Source of the DNA: an uncultured Polaribacter sp.
Lineage (GTDB): Bacteria; Bacteroidota; Bacteroidia; Flavobacteriales; Flavobacteriaceae
Reading direction: 5' to 3'
Assembly (NCBI GenBank): GCA_947497755.1
Contig: CANMHT010000001.1
Span: 558,001 to 622,000, forward strand
DNA: 64,000 bases
In this document: piece after piece, positions 51,552-61,193 of the stretch
How positions within the stretch are numbered: the stretch's first letter is position 1
How the letters are laid out: each line of letters begins with the position of its first letter
Made by a program: the position numbers and the translations under genes
The notes under the pieces: generated by a model
The model's input: the letters and a program-made list of their open reading frames with translations, nothing else
Told to the model about the DNA's origin: nothing
Databases searched by the model: none

Positions 51552-53945
51552 ATGAAAAAACTAAGCATTTTAATCTTGTTTGTTTTAATACAGCAAACCT
51601 GTTTTTCACAATTCTTTAAAGACAATAAAAAGGTAACTAAATATAAAGGTTATTTTAATTTTTATTATGATACGAGTAAAGACAAACTTTATTTAGAAAT
51701 AGATAAACTAGAAAAAGAGTTTTTATATGTAAATGCTTTATCTGAAGGGGTTGGTTCTAATGATATTGGATTGGATAGAGGTAAGCTTGGAGGAGGAGCA
51801 GTTGTTTTTTTTAGAAAAGCGGGAAACAAAATTTTAATGATTCAGCCAAATCAAGATTACAGAGCTTTAACAGATAATGTAGAAGAGAAAAAATCAATAA
51901 AAGAAGCATTTGCTAAATCTGTTTTGCATGGATTTGTTATTAAAGAAGAAAAAAACAATGTTTATTTGGTAGATGCTACATCACTTTTTATACAAGATAA
52001 ATTTGGAGTAGCTAACACTTTAGCAAGAAATGGAGAAGGGAATTATGTGTTAGACAAGTCGAGAAGTGCATTTAATTTAGAAAGAACAAAGGCTTTTGAA
52101 AAAAATGTAGAATTTGATGTGTTACTTACTTTTAAAGGGAAAGCTAGAGGGAGGAATTTGTGGACAGTAACTCCAAATTCTAGTGCAGTTACAGTGTATC
52201 AGCATCATTCTTTTGTAGAGTTGCCAGATGATAATTATAAACCAAGAGAGTTTGACCCTAGATCTGGAGGTTATCCAATGTCTTATATGGATTATTCTAC
52301 ACCAGTAAATCAATCTATTGTAAAACGTTTTATTTACCGACACCGATTAGAGAAGAAAAATCCAAATGCAGCAGTAAGTGAGGCAGTTGAGCCAATTATT
52401 TATTATTTAGATCCTGGAACTCCTGAGCCAATTAGATCGGCATTATTAGATGGTGCTAGATGGTGGAATCAAGCTTTTGAAGCAATTGGTTATAAAGATG
52501 CTTTCCAAGTAAAAATGTTACCAAAAGGTGCAGATCCGTTAGATTTAAGATATAATGTAATTCAATGGGTTCACAGATCGACTAGAGGTTGGAGTTATGG
52601 AGGTAGTATTTCTGATCCAAGAACAGGAGAAATTATTAAAGGACATGTAAGTTTAGGTTCGTTGAGAATTAGACAAGATTTTTTAATAGCCCAAGCTTTG
52701 CAAGCACCATACGCTACTAAAACACCACAAGATCAATTTGCTTTAGAAATGGCACTGGCAAGAATAAGACAATTATCGGCACATGAGGTTGGACATACTT
52801 TAGGGTTTGCTCATAATTTTGCTGCAAGTACAAATAACAGAGCTTCTGTAATGGATTATCCACATCCACAATTTCGTTTAAAAAATGGGAAAATAGATTT
52901 TTCAAATGCTTATGCAGTTAATATTGGAGAATGGGATAAGGTTACTGTAGCCTATGCTTATCAACATTTTACAAAAAATGAAAAAGAAGGTTTACAAGAA
53001 ATTTTAAATTCAGCTTTTGCAAAAGGATTACGATACTTGTCTGACCAAGATGCTAGATCTCCAGGTAGTGCTCATGCATATGCTCATTTATGGGATAATG
53101 GTAATAGTGCTGCCGATGAATTGAATGATATTTTAGATATAAGAAAAAATGCTATAGAAAAATTTTCTCCTGATAATATTAAGTCTGGAGAACCATATTC
53201 TGTTTTAGAAGATGTTTTTGTGCCTGTATATTTTATGCATAGATATCAAACAGAAGCTGCTGTAAAAGTAATTGGTGGGCTGGATTATAATTATGCAATA
53301 AAAGGAGGAAATCAAACCATAGTAAAAAGAGTTTCTGGTAAAGAAGAAAGAAAAGCGTTAAAAGCTTTATTAAAAACAATAGATGTAAAAAGATTGGCAA
53401 TTCCAGTTTCTAAATTAGAACTATTCCCGCCAAGAGCTATTGGGTATGGAAGAACTAGAGAGTCGTTTAAAAGTAAAGTAGGAGCAGAGTTTGATCCTTA
53501 TGGTGCTGCGGATACGTCTTCAGAATTAACATTGAGTTTATTATTTAACTCGCAAAGAGCTTCTCGTTTAGTGTTGCATAAAAGTTTAGATAAATCTCAA
53601 TTAGGATTAGAAGAAATGATTGATGAAGTATTGAAACACTCATTTAAAAGAAAACACACCTCTAATTATTATAGAGAATTACAAAATATTATCAATGCTC
53701 AAGTGTTAAATAACTTATTTGTTTTGGCTTCAAACAGTGAAAACTACAAGCAAGTGAGTGCAATAGTTAATTATAAATTAAACGAATTAAGTACTTGGTT
53801 AAGAACAAAAAAATCTAAAGGGGTGCAAAAAATGTACGATATAGAATTGTTAAAATCTATTGATAATTTTAAGAAAGCACCTGCAAAGTATAAAAAAGTA
53901 AGATCACCTAAAATTCCTGATGGTTCACCAATCGGAATGCACTAA
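51552..53945 (+). CDS. Zinc-dependent metalloprotease (DUF5117/DUF5118 type)
   Basis: A 797-residue exported protease from the ATG at 51552 (signal MKKLSILILFVLIQQTCFS, then Q). A frame open to 51477 adds 25 residues before the signal peptide and is unlikely. N-terminal DUF5118 and DUF5117 domains (KYKGYFNFYYDTSKDKLYLE) precede the catalytic domain with the metzincin motif HEVGHTLGFAHNF (about residue 411), which has the three His ligands and the Glu. A following ASVMDYP is the Met-turn-like segment. Probably periplasmic or outer-membrane bound; substrates unknown. It is followed 7 bp later by threonine aldolase. Confidence 0.88.
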   Translation: MKKLSILILFVLIQQTCFSQFFKDNKKVTKYKGYFNFYYDTSKDKLYLEIDKLEKEFLYVNALSEGVGSNDIGLDRGKLGGGAVVFFRKAGNKILMIQPNQDYRALTDNVEEKKSIKEAFAKSVLHGFVIKEEKNNVYLVDATSLFIQDKFGVANTLARNGEGNYVLDKSRSAFNLERTKAFEKNVEFDVLLTFKGKARGRNLWTVTPNSSAVTVYQHHSFVELPDDNYKPREFDPRSGGYPMSYMDYSTPVNQSIVKRFIYRHRLEKKNPNAAVSEAVEPIIYYLDPGTPEPIRSALLDGARWWNQAFEAIGYKDAFQVKMLPKGADPLDLRYNVIQWVHRSTRGWSYGGSISDPRTGEIIKGHVSLGSLRIRQDFLIAQALQAPYATKTPQDQFALEMALARIRQLSAHEVGHTLGFAHNFAASTNNRASVMDYPHPQFRLKNGKIDFSNAYAVNIGEWDKVTVAYAYQHFTKNEKEGLQEILNSAFAKGLRYLSDQDARSPGSAHAYAHLWDNGNSAADELNDILDIRKNAIEKFSPDNIKSGEPYSVLEDVFVPVYFMHRYQTEAAVKVIGGLDYNYAIKGGNQTIVKRVSGKEERKALKALLKTIDVKRLAIPVSKLELFPPRAIGYGRTRESFKSKVGAEFDPYGAADTSSELTLSLLFNSQRASRLVLHKSLDKSQLGLEEMIDEVLKHSFKRKHTSNYYRELQNIINAQVLNNLFVLASNSENYKQVSAIVNYKLNELSTWLRTKKSKGVQKMYDIELLKSIDNFKKAPAKYKKVRSPKIPDGSPIGMH

Positions 53946-53952
53946 TTAAAAA

Positions 53953-54975
53953 ATGAAAATAGATTTAATATCTGATACTGTTACTAGACCAACTAAGGAA
54001 ATGTTGGAAGCGATGATGAATGCAAAAGTTGGAGATGATGTGTTTAAGTCTGATCCAACAGTAAATGAATTACAAAATAAAGTAGCCGAAATGTTTGGTA
54101 TGGAAGATGCGTTGTTTTTTCCATCTGGGACAATGGCTAATCAAGCCGCCATAAAATTACATACACAACCTGGAGATAGAATGTTTTGTGATAAATGGGC
54201 ACATGTTTATAATTATGAAGGAGGCGGAGCTGCTTTTAATGCGGGAGTTACTTCTCATTTAATTGATGGAGATAGAGGAATGTTTACGGCTAAACAATTA
54301 GAAGAAGCTGTTTCTGGTAGAGCAGACATTCATGTACCATATAACAGATTGGTTTGTATAGAGAATACAACTAACAAAGGAGGAGGAGCATGCTGGGATT
54401 TTGAAGAGCTGAAAAAGATTCAGAAAATAGCAAAGAAAAATGATTTGGCTTTTCATTTAGATGGAGCTAGATTATTCAATGCCTTAGTAGCAAAAAATGA
54501 AACACCTAAACAATATGGAGAACTGTTTGATACGATTTCTATTTGTTTATCTAAAGGATTAGGTGCTCCTGTTGGGTCTGTTTTAATTGGTACTAAAACA
54601 GCAATGGAAAAAGCCTTACGAATTAGAAAATTATTTGGTGGAGCAATGAGGCAAGCGGGATTTTTAGCTGCTGCAGCTATTTATGCTCTAGATAATAATA
54701 TTGCTCGTTTAGCAGATGATCACAGAAGAGCTAAAAGAATTGGAGCTGTTTTAGAAAGTTTTTCTTACATAAGCAGAGTAGAACTTATTGAAACTAATAT
54801 TGTTATTTTTTATGTAAACGATACTATTGATCCTATGGATTTTATTGCAAAAATGGAATCTAAAGGAATTTTACTTATATCAATGGGGCAAGGAAAATTA
54901 AGAATTGTAACTCATTTAGACTTTACAGATCAAATGTTGGATGTATTGATAGAAGAACTAAAATCATTTTCATAA
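53953..54975 (+). CDS. Low-specificity L-threonine aldolase
   Basis: A 340-residue PLP enzyme cleaving threonine or allo-threonine to glycine and acetaldehyde. [15 protein letters not shown] opens the protein and [17 protein letters not shown] follows. The PLP Lys is in [16 protein letters not shown], and [16 protein letters not shown] is a family segment. Full family length. Starts 7 bp after the protease gene, ends at a shared terminator with the membrane protein gene. Confidence 0.92.
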   Translation: MKIDLISDTVTRPTKEMLEAMMNAKVGDDVFKSDPTVNELQNKVAEMFGMEDALFFPSGTMANQAAIKLHTQPGDRMFCDKWAHVYNYEGGGAAFNAGVTSHLIDGDRGMFTAKQLEEAVSGRADIHVPYNRLVCIENTTNKGGGACWDFEELKKIQKIAKKNDLAFHLDGARLFNALVAKNETPKQYGELFDTISICLSKGLGAPVGSVLIGTKTAMEKALRIRKLFGGAMRQAGFLAAAAIYALDNNIARLADDHRRAKRIGAVLESFSYISRVELIETNIVIFYVNDTIDPMDFIAKMESKGILLISMGQGKLRIVTHLDFTDQMLDVLIEELKSFS

Positions 54976-55006
54976 AAAAAAGCTCCTTTTAAAGGAGCTT
55001 TTTTTT
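54974..55006. terminator. Terminator between threonine aldolase and membrane protein gene
   Basis: AGCTCCTT and AAGGAGCT with a 3-base loop and long A/T flanks. Serves both convergent genes. Confidence 0.88.
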
Positions 55007-55646
55007 AGTTTAAACGTTCTATTGTGTCTAAATCTTTATAGTTTTTATTTAGTTTTTTTAAGAGTCTTCCGTAAGTAGCTCTATAAAAAAGCCAAATGAT
55101 AAAGAATAGGATGATTCCCATAATAATAGTACCAATAACAAAGCTGGTAATTAAAGTACTGGTTTCAATACTAAGCCCTTTTGGGTTCATAGCTTTTGTT
55201 AACTCTTCTGGTTGACCAACCATCATTATAATCATAAATATACTGGAGAAAATGATAAGTCCTAAATTATAGAAAACATAATATTTTACAGTTTTTCTAA
55301 CATTTAAAATTTTATTCATCAATCTTTTAGTATTGTCTGTAATAGAAACTGAATTGTAATTTTTGTAAAACATAACCAAGAAAACTACAATTACAATATA
55401 ATGAAGGTAAGTAGAGACTTCTAAAATCTCAACCAAATGAAAATCTTCGTATACTTCCATGTATTTTTGAGGTACAACAAAATTTATAGCACTCCAAAAA
55501 ATAAGTTCTAAAACACCAATTATAAAAATCCATTTTACAATAGAGGATGATTTGGAATGGGACATTTTATATACATCAATATTAGAAACGGTATTGGTTT
55601 CTACTTTTTGATTCTCCCAAGTTTTTTTATATTGATCTAAATCCAT
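55005..55646 (-). CDS. Membrane protein paired with ECF sigma factor
   Basis: A 213-residue protein with four predicted membrane segments (about 37-55, 75-96, 122-143 and 163-187) and a cytoplasmic N-terminal 35 residues (MDLDQYKKTWENQK). No recognised family. It starts 2 bp after the stop of an ECF sigma gene, so it is co-translated with it and may act as anti-sigma factor or signal sensor. No anti-sigma zinc motif is visible. The inference rests on gene order. Confidence 0.72.
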   Translation of the reverse strand: MDLDQYKKTWENQKVETNTVSNIDVYKMSHSKSSSIVKWIFIIGVLELIFWSAINFVVPQKYMEVYEDFHLVEILEVSTYLHYIVIVVFLVMFYKNYNSVSITDNTKRLMNKILNVRKTVKYYVFYNLGLIIFSSIFMIIMMVGQPEELTKAMNPKGLSIETSTLITSFVIGTIIMGIILFFIIWLFYRATYGRLLKKLNKNYKDLDTIERLN

Positions 55647-55648
55647 AA

Positions 55649-56143
55649 TTATGGGTTTAATATATTTTTTAATTTGTCTTTAGCTCTATTCATCTTTACT
55701 CTTGCATTTACTTCTGTAATACCTAGAGTTTCTGATATTTCTTTATAAGGTTTATCTTCTAAATACAAGAAAATTAATGCCTTGTCAATATCGTTTAGTT
55801 TATGAATAGCCTTGTAAAGAGCTTTTAATTGCAATTCTTCTGTATCATCATACTCACTTGATTTGATTTTATAAGTAAAATCATCAATGTCTTGAGTTTT
55901 GATACTTCTAGTTGATTTTCTGTAAAGAGAGATTGCTGTATTCAATGCTACTCGATACATCCAAGTGCTAAATTTAGAATCACCTCTAAATTTGCTGTAG
56001 TTTTTCCATAATTGAATCACTACTTCTTGAAACAAATCATTATGTGCATCTTGGTTTGTAGTATAAATTCTACATACTTTATGAACAATATTCTGATTTT
56101 GCTCAAAATCCAATAAAAATTTAGATTCTAAATCTTTTTGCAC
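55649..56143 (-). CDS. ECF-type RNA polymerase sigma factor
   Basis: A 164-residue ECF sigma factor. Region 2 includes NQDAHNDLFQEVVIQLWKN and KFSTWMYRVALNTAI. Region 4 includes LIFLYLEDKPYKEISETLGI and NARVKMNRAKDKL. GTG is the start codon (56141-56143). It is divergent from the MerR-type regulator by 121 bp, and a -7 box (56178-56185) precedes it. Nothing links it to the carotenoid genes except adjacency. Confidence 0.9.
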   Translation of the reverse strand: MQKDLESKFLLDFEQNQNIVHKVCRIYTTNQDAHNDLFQEVVIQLWKNYSKFRGDSKFSTWMYRVALNTAISLYRKSTRSIKTQDIDDFTYKIKSSEYDDTEELQLKALYKAIHKLNDIDKALIFLYLEDKPYKEISETLGITEVNARVKMNRAKDKLKNILNP

Positions 56144-56177
56144 TCTGTTATTTGTTAGTTTCCGGTTATAAGTAGTT

Positions 56178-56185
56178 CAAATGTA
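56178..56185 (-). promoter_or_regulatory. -7 box candidate for second ECF sigma gene
   Basis: Minus-strand TACATTTG, exact TAnnTTTG match, 34 bp upstream of the GTG. -33 not clear. Confidence 0.4.
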
Positions 56186-56235
56186 AGAAATGTTACATAA
56201 ATAGTTCTTTTTAATTATAATTAAAATCAAAAGCT

Positions 56236-56243
56236 TATATTTG
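56236..56243 (+). promoter_or_regulatory. -7 box candidate for the MerR-type regulator
   Basis: TATATTTG, exact TAnnTTTG match, 21 bp before the TTG start at 56265. -33 not clear. Divergent to the sigma gene box. Confidence 0.42.
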
Positions 56244-56264
56244 TTTAATTAAAATAACAATCAA

Positions 56265-57161
56265 TTGAACAATATAAAAACAGAATTTACTATTAAAGAT
56301 TTGGAGAACCTCTCTGGAATTAAAGCACATACTATTAGAATATGGGAAAAAAGATACCAGTTGTTGCAACCAAAACGAACTAGTGGGAATATTCGTTTTT
56401 ATGATACTGATAATCTTCAGAAGTTGTTAAATGTAGCTTTATTAAATAAGAACAATTATAAGATTTCTAAGATTGCTGACTTGTCAGAAGAATCTATAGT
56501 TTTAATAGCAAGAGAGCTGGCAAACAAAAGTGCATTTGTAGATAATGCAGTGAATTCATTTATGTTGTCCATGTTTAGTTTTGATCAAGTGTCATTTAAT
56601 CAAACCTATAACCAATTGTTAATTAATAAAACCTTTAGGCAAGTGTTTAAAGAGGTGTTTATTCCTTTTTTAAATCATATTGGTTTAATGTGGCAAACAA
56701 ACACACTAACTCCTGCACATGAGCATTTTATATCGAATTTGATATCGCAGAAGATTCAAATTCAAATAGAAAAAATTCAACAAAGTATGTTGTTGGATAG
56801 TGAGGTTGTTTATGTCTTGTTTTTACCTGAAAATGAGATTCATGAACTTGGACTAATGTATTTAAATTACGAATTATCACTTAGATCAAAAAGGACTATT
56901 TATTTAGGGCAAAGCATACCACTAGATAATTTAAACACATTGATTTCTAAGTTTGATTCTATACATTTTATTAGTTCATTTACTGTTGCACCATTAGAGT
57001 CTAAAATGATAAACTACTTATCTGATTTAGATATTTTACTAAAAGATTCTAAACATCAGTTATCAGTTTTTGGTGTTAAGGTTAAAAGTGTTGATAATGA
57101 ATTGTTTACGTCTAATTTTTCTTTTTATCCAGGACTGATTGATATGTTAAATTCATTGTAA
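56265..57161 (+). CDS. MerR-family regulator with cobalamin-binding domain (CarH/LitR-like)
   Basis: A 298-residue regulator. Residues 8-76 are the MerR DNA-binding domain (TIKDLENLSGIKAHTIRIWE). The remainder is a B12-binding module. It keeps the Wx9EH motif (Trp143, Glu153, His154 in MWQTNTLTPAHEH) and the cobalamin-binding ExHxxG motif (Glu191, His193, Gly196 in ENEIHELG). Both are known from CarH-type photoreceptors, which bind adenosylcobalamin and release DNA on illumination. The start is TTG. It stands directly upstream of crtI on the same strand, with 54 bp between stop and crtI ATG. Regulation of the carotenoid genes is the natural inference, including light response; not shown. Confidence 0.88.
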   Translation: MNNIKTEFTIKDLENLSGIKAHTIRIWEKRYQLLQPKRTSGNIRFYDTDNLQKLLNVALLNKNNYKISKIADLSEESIVLIARELANKSAFVDNAVNSFMLSMFSFDQVSFNQTYNQLLINKTFRQVFKEVFIPFLNHIGLMWQTNTLTPAHEHFISNLISQKIQIQIEKIQQSMLLDSEVVYVLFLPENEIHELGLMYLNYELSLRSKRTIYLGQSIPLDNLNTLISKFDSIHFISSFTVAPLESKMINYLSDLDILLKDSKHQLSVFGVKVKSVDNELFTSNFSFYPGLIDMLNSL

Positions 57162-57198
57162 TTTTTTTTGCTAAATTTTATTTTGTTTAATTATTTTA

Positions 57199-57206
57199 TA
57201 TATTTG
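57199..57206 (+). promoter_or_regulatory. -7 box candidate for crtI
   Basis: TATATTTG exact match, 9 bp before the crtI ATG at 57216. Spacing to the nearest TTG does not fit the usual range. A regulated promoter for the crt operon might be here, in the 54-bp gap after the MerR gene. Confidence 0.38.
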
Positions 57207-57215
57207 TTAAACAAA

Positions 57216-58679
57216 ATGAAAAAAACAATATACATAATAGGCTCAGGTTTTTCTTCACTTTCTGCTTCATGTTATTTAGCAAAAGCAGGATATGATGTTA
57301 CAATTTATGAGAAGAATAGTAGTGTTGGAGGTAGAGCGAGACAATACATAAAAGACGGTTTTACCTTTGATATAGGACCAACTTGGTACTGGATGCCAGA
57401 TGTTTTTGAACGTTTTTTTAATGATTTTAATAAGAAAACTTCAGATTATTATGAGTTGGATAGGTTAGATCCTGCGTATCAAGTTTATTTCTCTGAATTG
57501 GAGTCAGTCATAATTTCAGGAAAACTTACAGAAATATATGAAACTTTTGAAAAGGTAGAAAAAGGAAGTTCTAAACATCTAAAGCAATTTTTAGATGCGG
57601 CAAAATACAATTATAATGCAGCGATTAAAGATTTAGTTTACCGACCAGGAAAATCTCCACTTGAGTTAATTACTCCTAAGACAATAAGTAGAGTTAATCA
57701 ATTTTTTTCTACCATTAGAACTATGGTTCGTAAAAAAATTAAGAACAAGAAATTAATTCAAATACTAGAGTTTCCAGTACTTTTTTTAGGAGCTAAACCA
57801 AGTAATACTCCGGCTTTTTACAATTTTATGAACTATGCAGATTTTGGTTTAGGTACTTGGCATCCTAAAGGAGGTATGTATAAAGTTGTAGAAGCAATGG
57901 CAGCTTTGGCTACAAGTCTTGGAGTGAAAATTGAAACGAATGCGAATGTAGAAAGAATAAGTGTCGATGAAAACGGAAAAACTACGGGGTTGGTTATAAA
58001 TGGTAAATTTAAAAAAGCCAATATTGTGCTAAGTGGAGCAGATTATCATCATTCAGAAACATTATTACCAAAAAGATATAGACAATATTCAGAAAAATAC
58101 TGGAATAAGAAAGTGTTTGCGCCTTCATCATTGTTGTTTTATGTAGGTTTCTCCAAGAAATTACAAAATGTATCGCATCACACATTGTTTTTTGATACAG
58201 ATTTTGATGCACATGCAGTAACCATTTATGATACACCTTCTTGGCCAGAAAAACCACTTTTCTATGCAAGTTTTCCGAGTATAACAGATAAAAGCTTGTC
58301 GCCGAATGGAAAAGAGGCTGCAACATTTTTAATTCCACTAGCACCAGGTTTGGATGATACAGAAGAACAAAGAGAATACTATTTTAATTTAATAATAGAA
58401 AGGCTAGAGAAATTAACAAATCAAAATGTAAGGGACGCTATACTTTTTAAAAAATCCTATTGTGTGAAAGATTTTATAAATGATTATAACTCGTATAAAG
58501 GAAATGCCTATGGATTGGCAAATATTTTAACACAAACCGCTTTTTTAAGACCCAAAATACAAAGTAAAAAAGTAAAGAATCTATTTTTTACTGGACAACT
58601 TACAGTTCCAGGTCCAGGAGTTCCACCTTCTATAATTTCCGGAAAAATAGTTTCAGATTTAATAATTAAAAACACATAA
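57216..58679 (+). CDS. crtI: Phytoene desaturase
   Basis: A 487-residue FAD enzyme from ATG 57216 (MKKTIYIIGSGFSSLSAS); the 16 codons open upstream cover the presumed promoter. Rossmann motif GSGFSSLSASCYLAKAGYDV and VGGRARQYIKDGFTFDIGPTW, later GLANILTQTAFLRP, and the C-terminal PGPGVPPSIISGK FAD-binding end mark CrtI. It converts phytoene into lycopene in the membrane. The first gene of the crt operon; crtB begins 2 bp after its stop. Confidence 0.95.
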   Translation: MKKTIYIIGSGFSSLSASCYLAKAGYDVTIYEKNSSVGGRARQYIKDGFTFDIGPTWYWMPDVFERFFNDFNKKTSDYYELDRLDPAYQVYFSELESVIISGKLTEIYETFEKVEKGSSKHLKQFLDAAKYNYNAAIKDLVYRPGKSPLELITPKTISRVNQFFSTIRTMVRKKIKNKKLIQILEFPVLFLGAKPSNTPAFYNFMNYADFGLGTWHPKGGMYKVVEAMAALATSLGVKIETNANVERISVDENGKTTGLVINGKFKKANIVLSGADYHHSETLLPKRYRQYSEKYWNKKVFAPSSLLFYVGFSKKLQNVSHHTLFFDTDFDAHAVTIYDTPSWPEKPLFYASFPSITDKSLSPNGKEAATFLIPLAPGLDDTEEQREYYFNLIIERLEKLTNQNVRDAILFKKSYCVKDFINDYNSYKGNAYGLANILTQTAFLRPKIQSKKVKNLFFTGQLTVPGPGVPPSIISGKIVSDLIIKNT

Positions 58680-58681
58680 TT

Positions 58682-59524
58682 ATGAAAGTATTATTTGACC
58701 AAGTTTCTGATAATTGTAGCAGAGTTGTTACTAAAAAATACAGCACTTCATTTTCTTTAGCAGTTAAAATGTTGTCTCCTAAAATTAGAGCAGCCATTTA
58801 TAATATTTATGGTTTTGTTCGCTTTGCTGATGAAATTGTAGATAGTTTTCATGCTTATGATAAAGAAAAGCTAATAGAAAAGTTTGAAGCAGATTATTAC
58901 CAAGCATTAGAAGATGGTATTAGTTTAAATCCGATATTAAACGCTTTTCAAAGAACCGTATATAATTATCAAATTACAGATGATTTGGTTCAAGCATTTT
59001 TAAAAAGTATGAAAGCTGATTTGTATAAGAGTACATATGAAACAAAAGAAGACTATGAAACGTATATCTATGGATCAGCAGATGTTGTAGGTTTAATGTG
59101 TTTGAAAGTTTTTGTAAATGGAGATAGCTCAAAGTATGAAGAATTAAAAGAGCCTGCTATGCGTTTAGGTTCAGCTTTTCAAAAAGTGAATTTTTTGAGA
59201 GATTTAAAGGATGATGTAGAAACATTAAATAGATCTTATTTTCCAGATGTAAATTTAAAAGAATTGAACAAGATTTCTAAAGATAAAATCATTAGTGAGA
59301 TTGAAGAAGATTTTGAAATAGCATATCAAAAAGGAATATTAAAATTACCAGTAGAAGCAAAGTTTGGCGTTTATGTAGCTTATAGATATTATAAAGGCTT
59401 ATTAAAAAAACTTAAAAAGACACCTTCTACTAAAATTATGGAAACGAGAATTCGAATTTCAAATCCAATGAAAATCAATTTGTTAGCAAGGAGTTTTGTA
59501 AGGTATAAATTAAACTTGATCTAA
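58682..59524 (+). CDS. crtB: Phytoene synthase
   Basis: A 280-residue head-to-head prenyl synthase that condenses two geranylgeranyl diphosphates into phytoene. The first Asp-rich motif is FADEIVDSF (about 50), the second is NFLRDLKDDVE with DVNL after it. KKYSTSFSLAVKML and GSAFQKVNFLRDL confirm the family. Length is standard. Its stop shares one base with the crtZ start (TAATG). Confidence 0.95.
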   Translation: MKVLFDQVSDNCSRVVTKKYSTSFSLAVKMLSPKIRAAIYNIYGFVRFADEIVDSFHAYDKEKLIEKFEADYYQALEDGISLNPILNAFQRTVYNYQITDDLVQAFLKSMKADLYKSTYETKEDYETYIYGSADVVGLMCLKVFVNGDSSKYEELKEPAMRLGSAFQKVNFLRDLKDDVETLNRSYFPDVNLKELNKISKDKIISEIEEDFEIAYQKGILKLPVEAKFGVYVAYRYYKGLLKKLKKTPSTKIMETRIRISNPMKINLLARSFVRYKLNLI

Positions 59525-59973
59525 TGTTGTTTGTAATAATAACCATAGCTACGTTTGTTTTAATGGAAGGTGTTACCTGGTGTACACATAAATATATAAT
59601 GCATGGTTTTGGATGGTTTCTTCATGAAGATCATCATCAACCAGGATATCCACATGTTTTTGAGAAAAACGATGCATTCTTTGTTGTTTTTGCCATCCCA
59701 AGCATGCTGTTATTTTATTTAGGAGTACAACCAATATTGAATGAATTGTTTTTTATTGGATTAGGAATATTGTTATATGGTATTGCATATTTTTTAATTC
59801 ATGATGTGTTGATTCATAGAAGATTTAAATGGTTTAAAAACACTAAAAATAGGTATTTAAGAGGATTGAGAAAGGCACATAAAATTCATCATAAACACTT
59901 AGGGAAAACAGAAGGTGAGTGTTTTGGGATGTTATTTGTGCCGTTCAAGTATTTTAAAAAAAGAAAAATATAA
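59524..59973 (+). CDS. crtZ: Beta-carotene hydroxylase
   Basis: A 149-residue membrane di-iron hydroxylase making zeaxanthin from beta-carotene. The four His clusters are seen: HKYIMH, HEDHH, HDVLIHRR and HKIHHKH. About three membrane segments. Coupled to crtB by TAATG and to the cyclase gene by a one-base overlap. Confidence 0.94.
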   Translation: MLFVIITIATFVLMEGVTWCTHKYIMHGFGWFLHEDHHQPGYPHVFEKNDAFFVVFAIPSMLLFYLGVQPILNELFFIGLGILLYGIAYFLIHDVLIHRRFKWFKNTKNRYLRGLRKAHKIHHKHLGKTEGECFGMLFVPFKYFKKRKI

Positions 59974-60701
59974 TGTATTTGTATTTGATATTAAATATTG
60001 GTTCGTTTATCATTCCGTTTTTATATTCTTTTCATAAAAAAATGAGGTTTATAAAGCAATGGAAAACAGTATTGTTGTCAATATTTTGTATTGCCATTTT
60101 TTTTATTGCTTGGGACGTAGTTTTTACAGCTGAAGGTATTTGGGGTTTTAATAAAGAATATCATTTACCGTATTTAATAGCTGGGTTACCAATAGAAGAA
60201 ATATTGTTTTTTTTCTGTATTCCTTACGCGAGTATTTTTATTCATTACTCGTTACAATATTTTAAGCCTAGCATGTTATTGCCAGAAAAGGCAACAAAGA
60301 ACCTTACTCTTTTATTAGCATTGATAATAGTTTTGGTTTTGATATTTAATACTAATAAATGGTATACGCTAGTGAATTGTACACTGCTAGTTGTTTCTCT
60401 AATGCTAGGCTTCTCTTTTGGATTGCAATTATTGAGAAGGTTTTATATCTCCTTTCTGATAATTTTGATTCCGTTTTTTATAGTAAACGGAATATTGACA
60501 GGTAGTTTTATTGAAGAACCTGTTGTTTGGTATAATAATGAAGAAAATTTAGGAATTCGAATTTTTACAATTCCAGTTGAAGATATTGGATATGCATTTA
60601 ATTTGCTGTTTTTGATTGTTTTATTAAATGAACAATTAAAAAAAACGAAATTATCTGTTGCAAGAATTAAGCTGTATTCGGGTTTGCTAATTGGTTTTTA
60701 A
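59973..60701 (+). CDS. Lycopene beta-cyclase, CrtYcd-type fusion
   Basis: A 242-residue hydrophobic protein with two copies of the CarR/CrtYc-d lycopene cyclase domain. Each carries the PxE(E/D) motif, LPIEEILFF (about residue 75) and IPVEDIGYA (about residue 202). About seven membrane segments. In Flavobacteriia this fused form replaces CrtY. It closes both ends of lycopene to beta-carotene, upstream of CrtZ. The one-base overlap with crtZ (TAATG) places it in the same transcript. Confidence 0.9.
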   Translation: MYLYLILNIGSFIIPFLYSFHKKMRFIKQWKTVLLSIFCIAIFFIAWDVVFTAEGIWGFNKEYHLPYLIAGLPIEEILFFFCIPYASIFIHYSLQYFKPSMLLPEKATKNLTLLLALIIVLVLIFNTNKWYTLVNCTLLVVSLMLGFSFGLQLLRRFYISFLIILIPFFIVNGILTGSFIEEPVVWYNNEENLGIRIFTIPVEDIGYAFNLLFLIVLLNEQLKKTKLSVARIKLYSGLLIGF

Positions 60702-60710
60702 AGTAATAAG

Positions 60711-61181
60711 ATGAAAAATAAACTTGTGCTTTTTTGTTTTTTTCTACTACTCAATTTTGGAGCTTTGGGTATTGGAATAGTGTTGATGAATAATGGCCCG
60801 ACTTCTTATTGGTATCAAAACTTAAATAAAGCTCCTTGGACACCAGATAACTGGGTGTTTGGAGCAGCTTGGTTTAGTTTAATGTTTTGCTTTTCCATAT
60901 ATATGGCAAACATAGTTTTTAAAAAAGTTGAGGTTCATAAGAAACTAACCTTTCTGTATGGAATTCAATGGGTTTTAAATGTAAGTTGGAATTATATTTT
61001 CTTTAATCAGCAGCAAGTGTTTTTAGGATTGATTGTAATTATAGCTTTATGGCTGTTGATAGGATATTTGCTGTTTAATTATCTAAGAACTCTAAAATTT
61101 TATTCGCTCCTAATTTTACCATATCTAATATGGATGACAATAGCAGTAAGTTTAAATGCTTATATTTTTATAAATAATTAA
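60711..61181 (+). CDS. TspO/MBR family protein (tryptophan-rich sensory protein)
   Basis: A 156-residue five-helix membrane protein of the TspO/peripheral benzodiazepine receptor family. SYWYQNLNKAPWTPDNWVFG is the TspO signature, and NVSWNYIFFNQ and later aromatic segments follow. In photosynthetic and marine bacteria TspO binds tetrapyrroles and affects light or oxidative-stress responses. It begins 9 bp after the lycopene cyclase, so it belongs to the crt transcript, as expected for a light-related cluster. Confidence 0.92.
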   Translation: MKNKLVLFCFFLLLNFGALGIGIVLMNNGPTSYWYQNLNKAPWTPDNWVFGAAWFSLMFCFSIYMANIVFKKVEVHKKLTFLYGIQWVLNVSWNYIFFNQQQVFLGLIVIIALWLLIGYLLFNYLRTLKFYSLLILPYLIWMTIAVSLNAYIFINN

Positions 61182-61193
61182 TTTTTTAATAGA

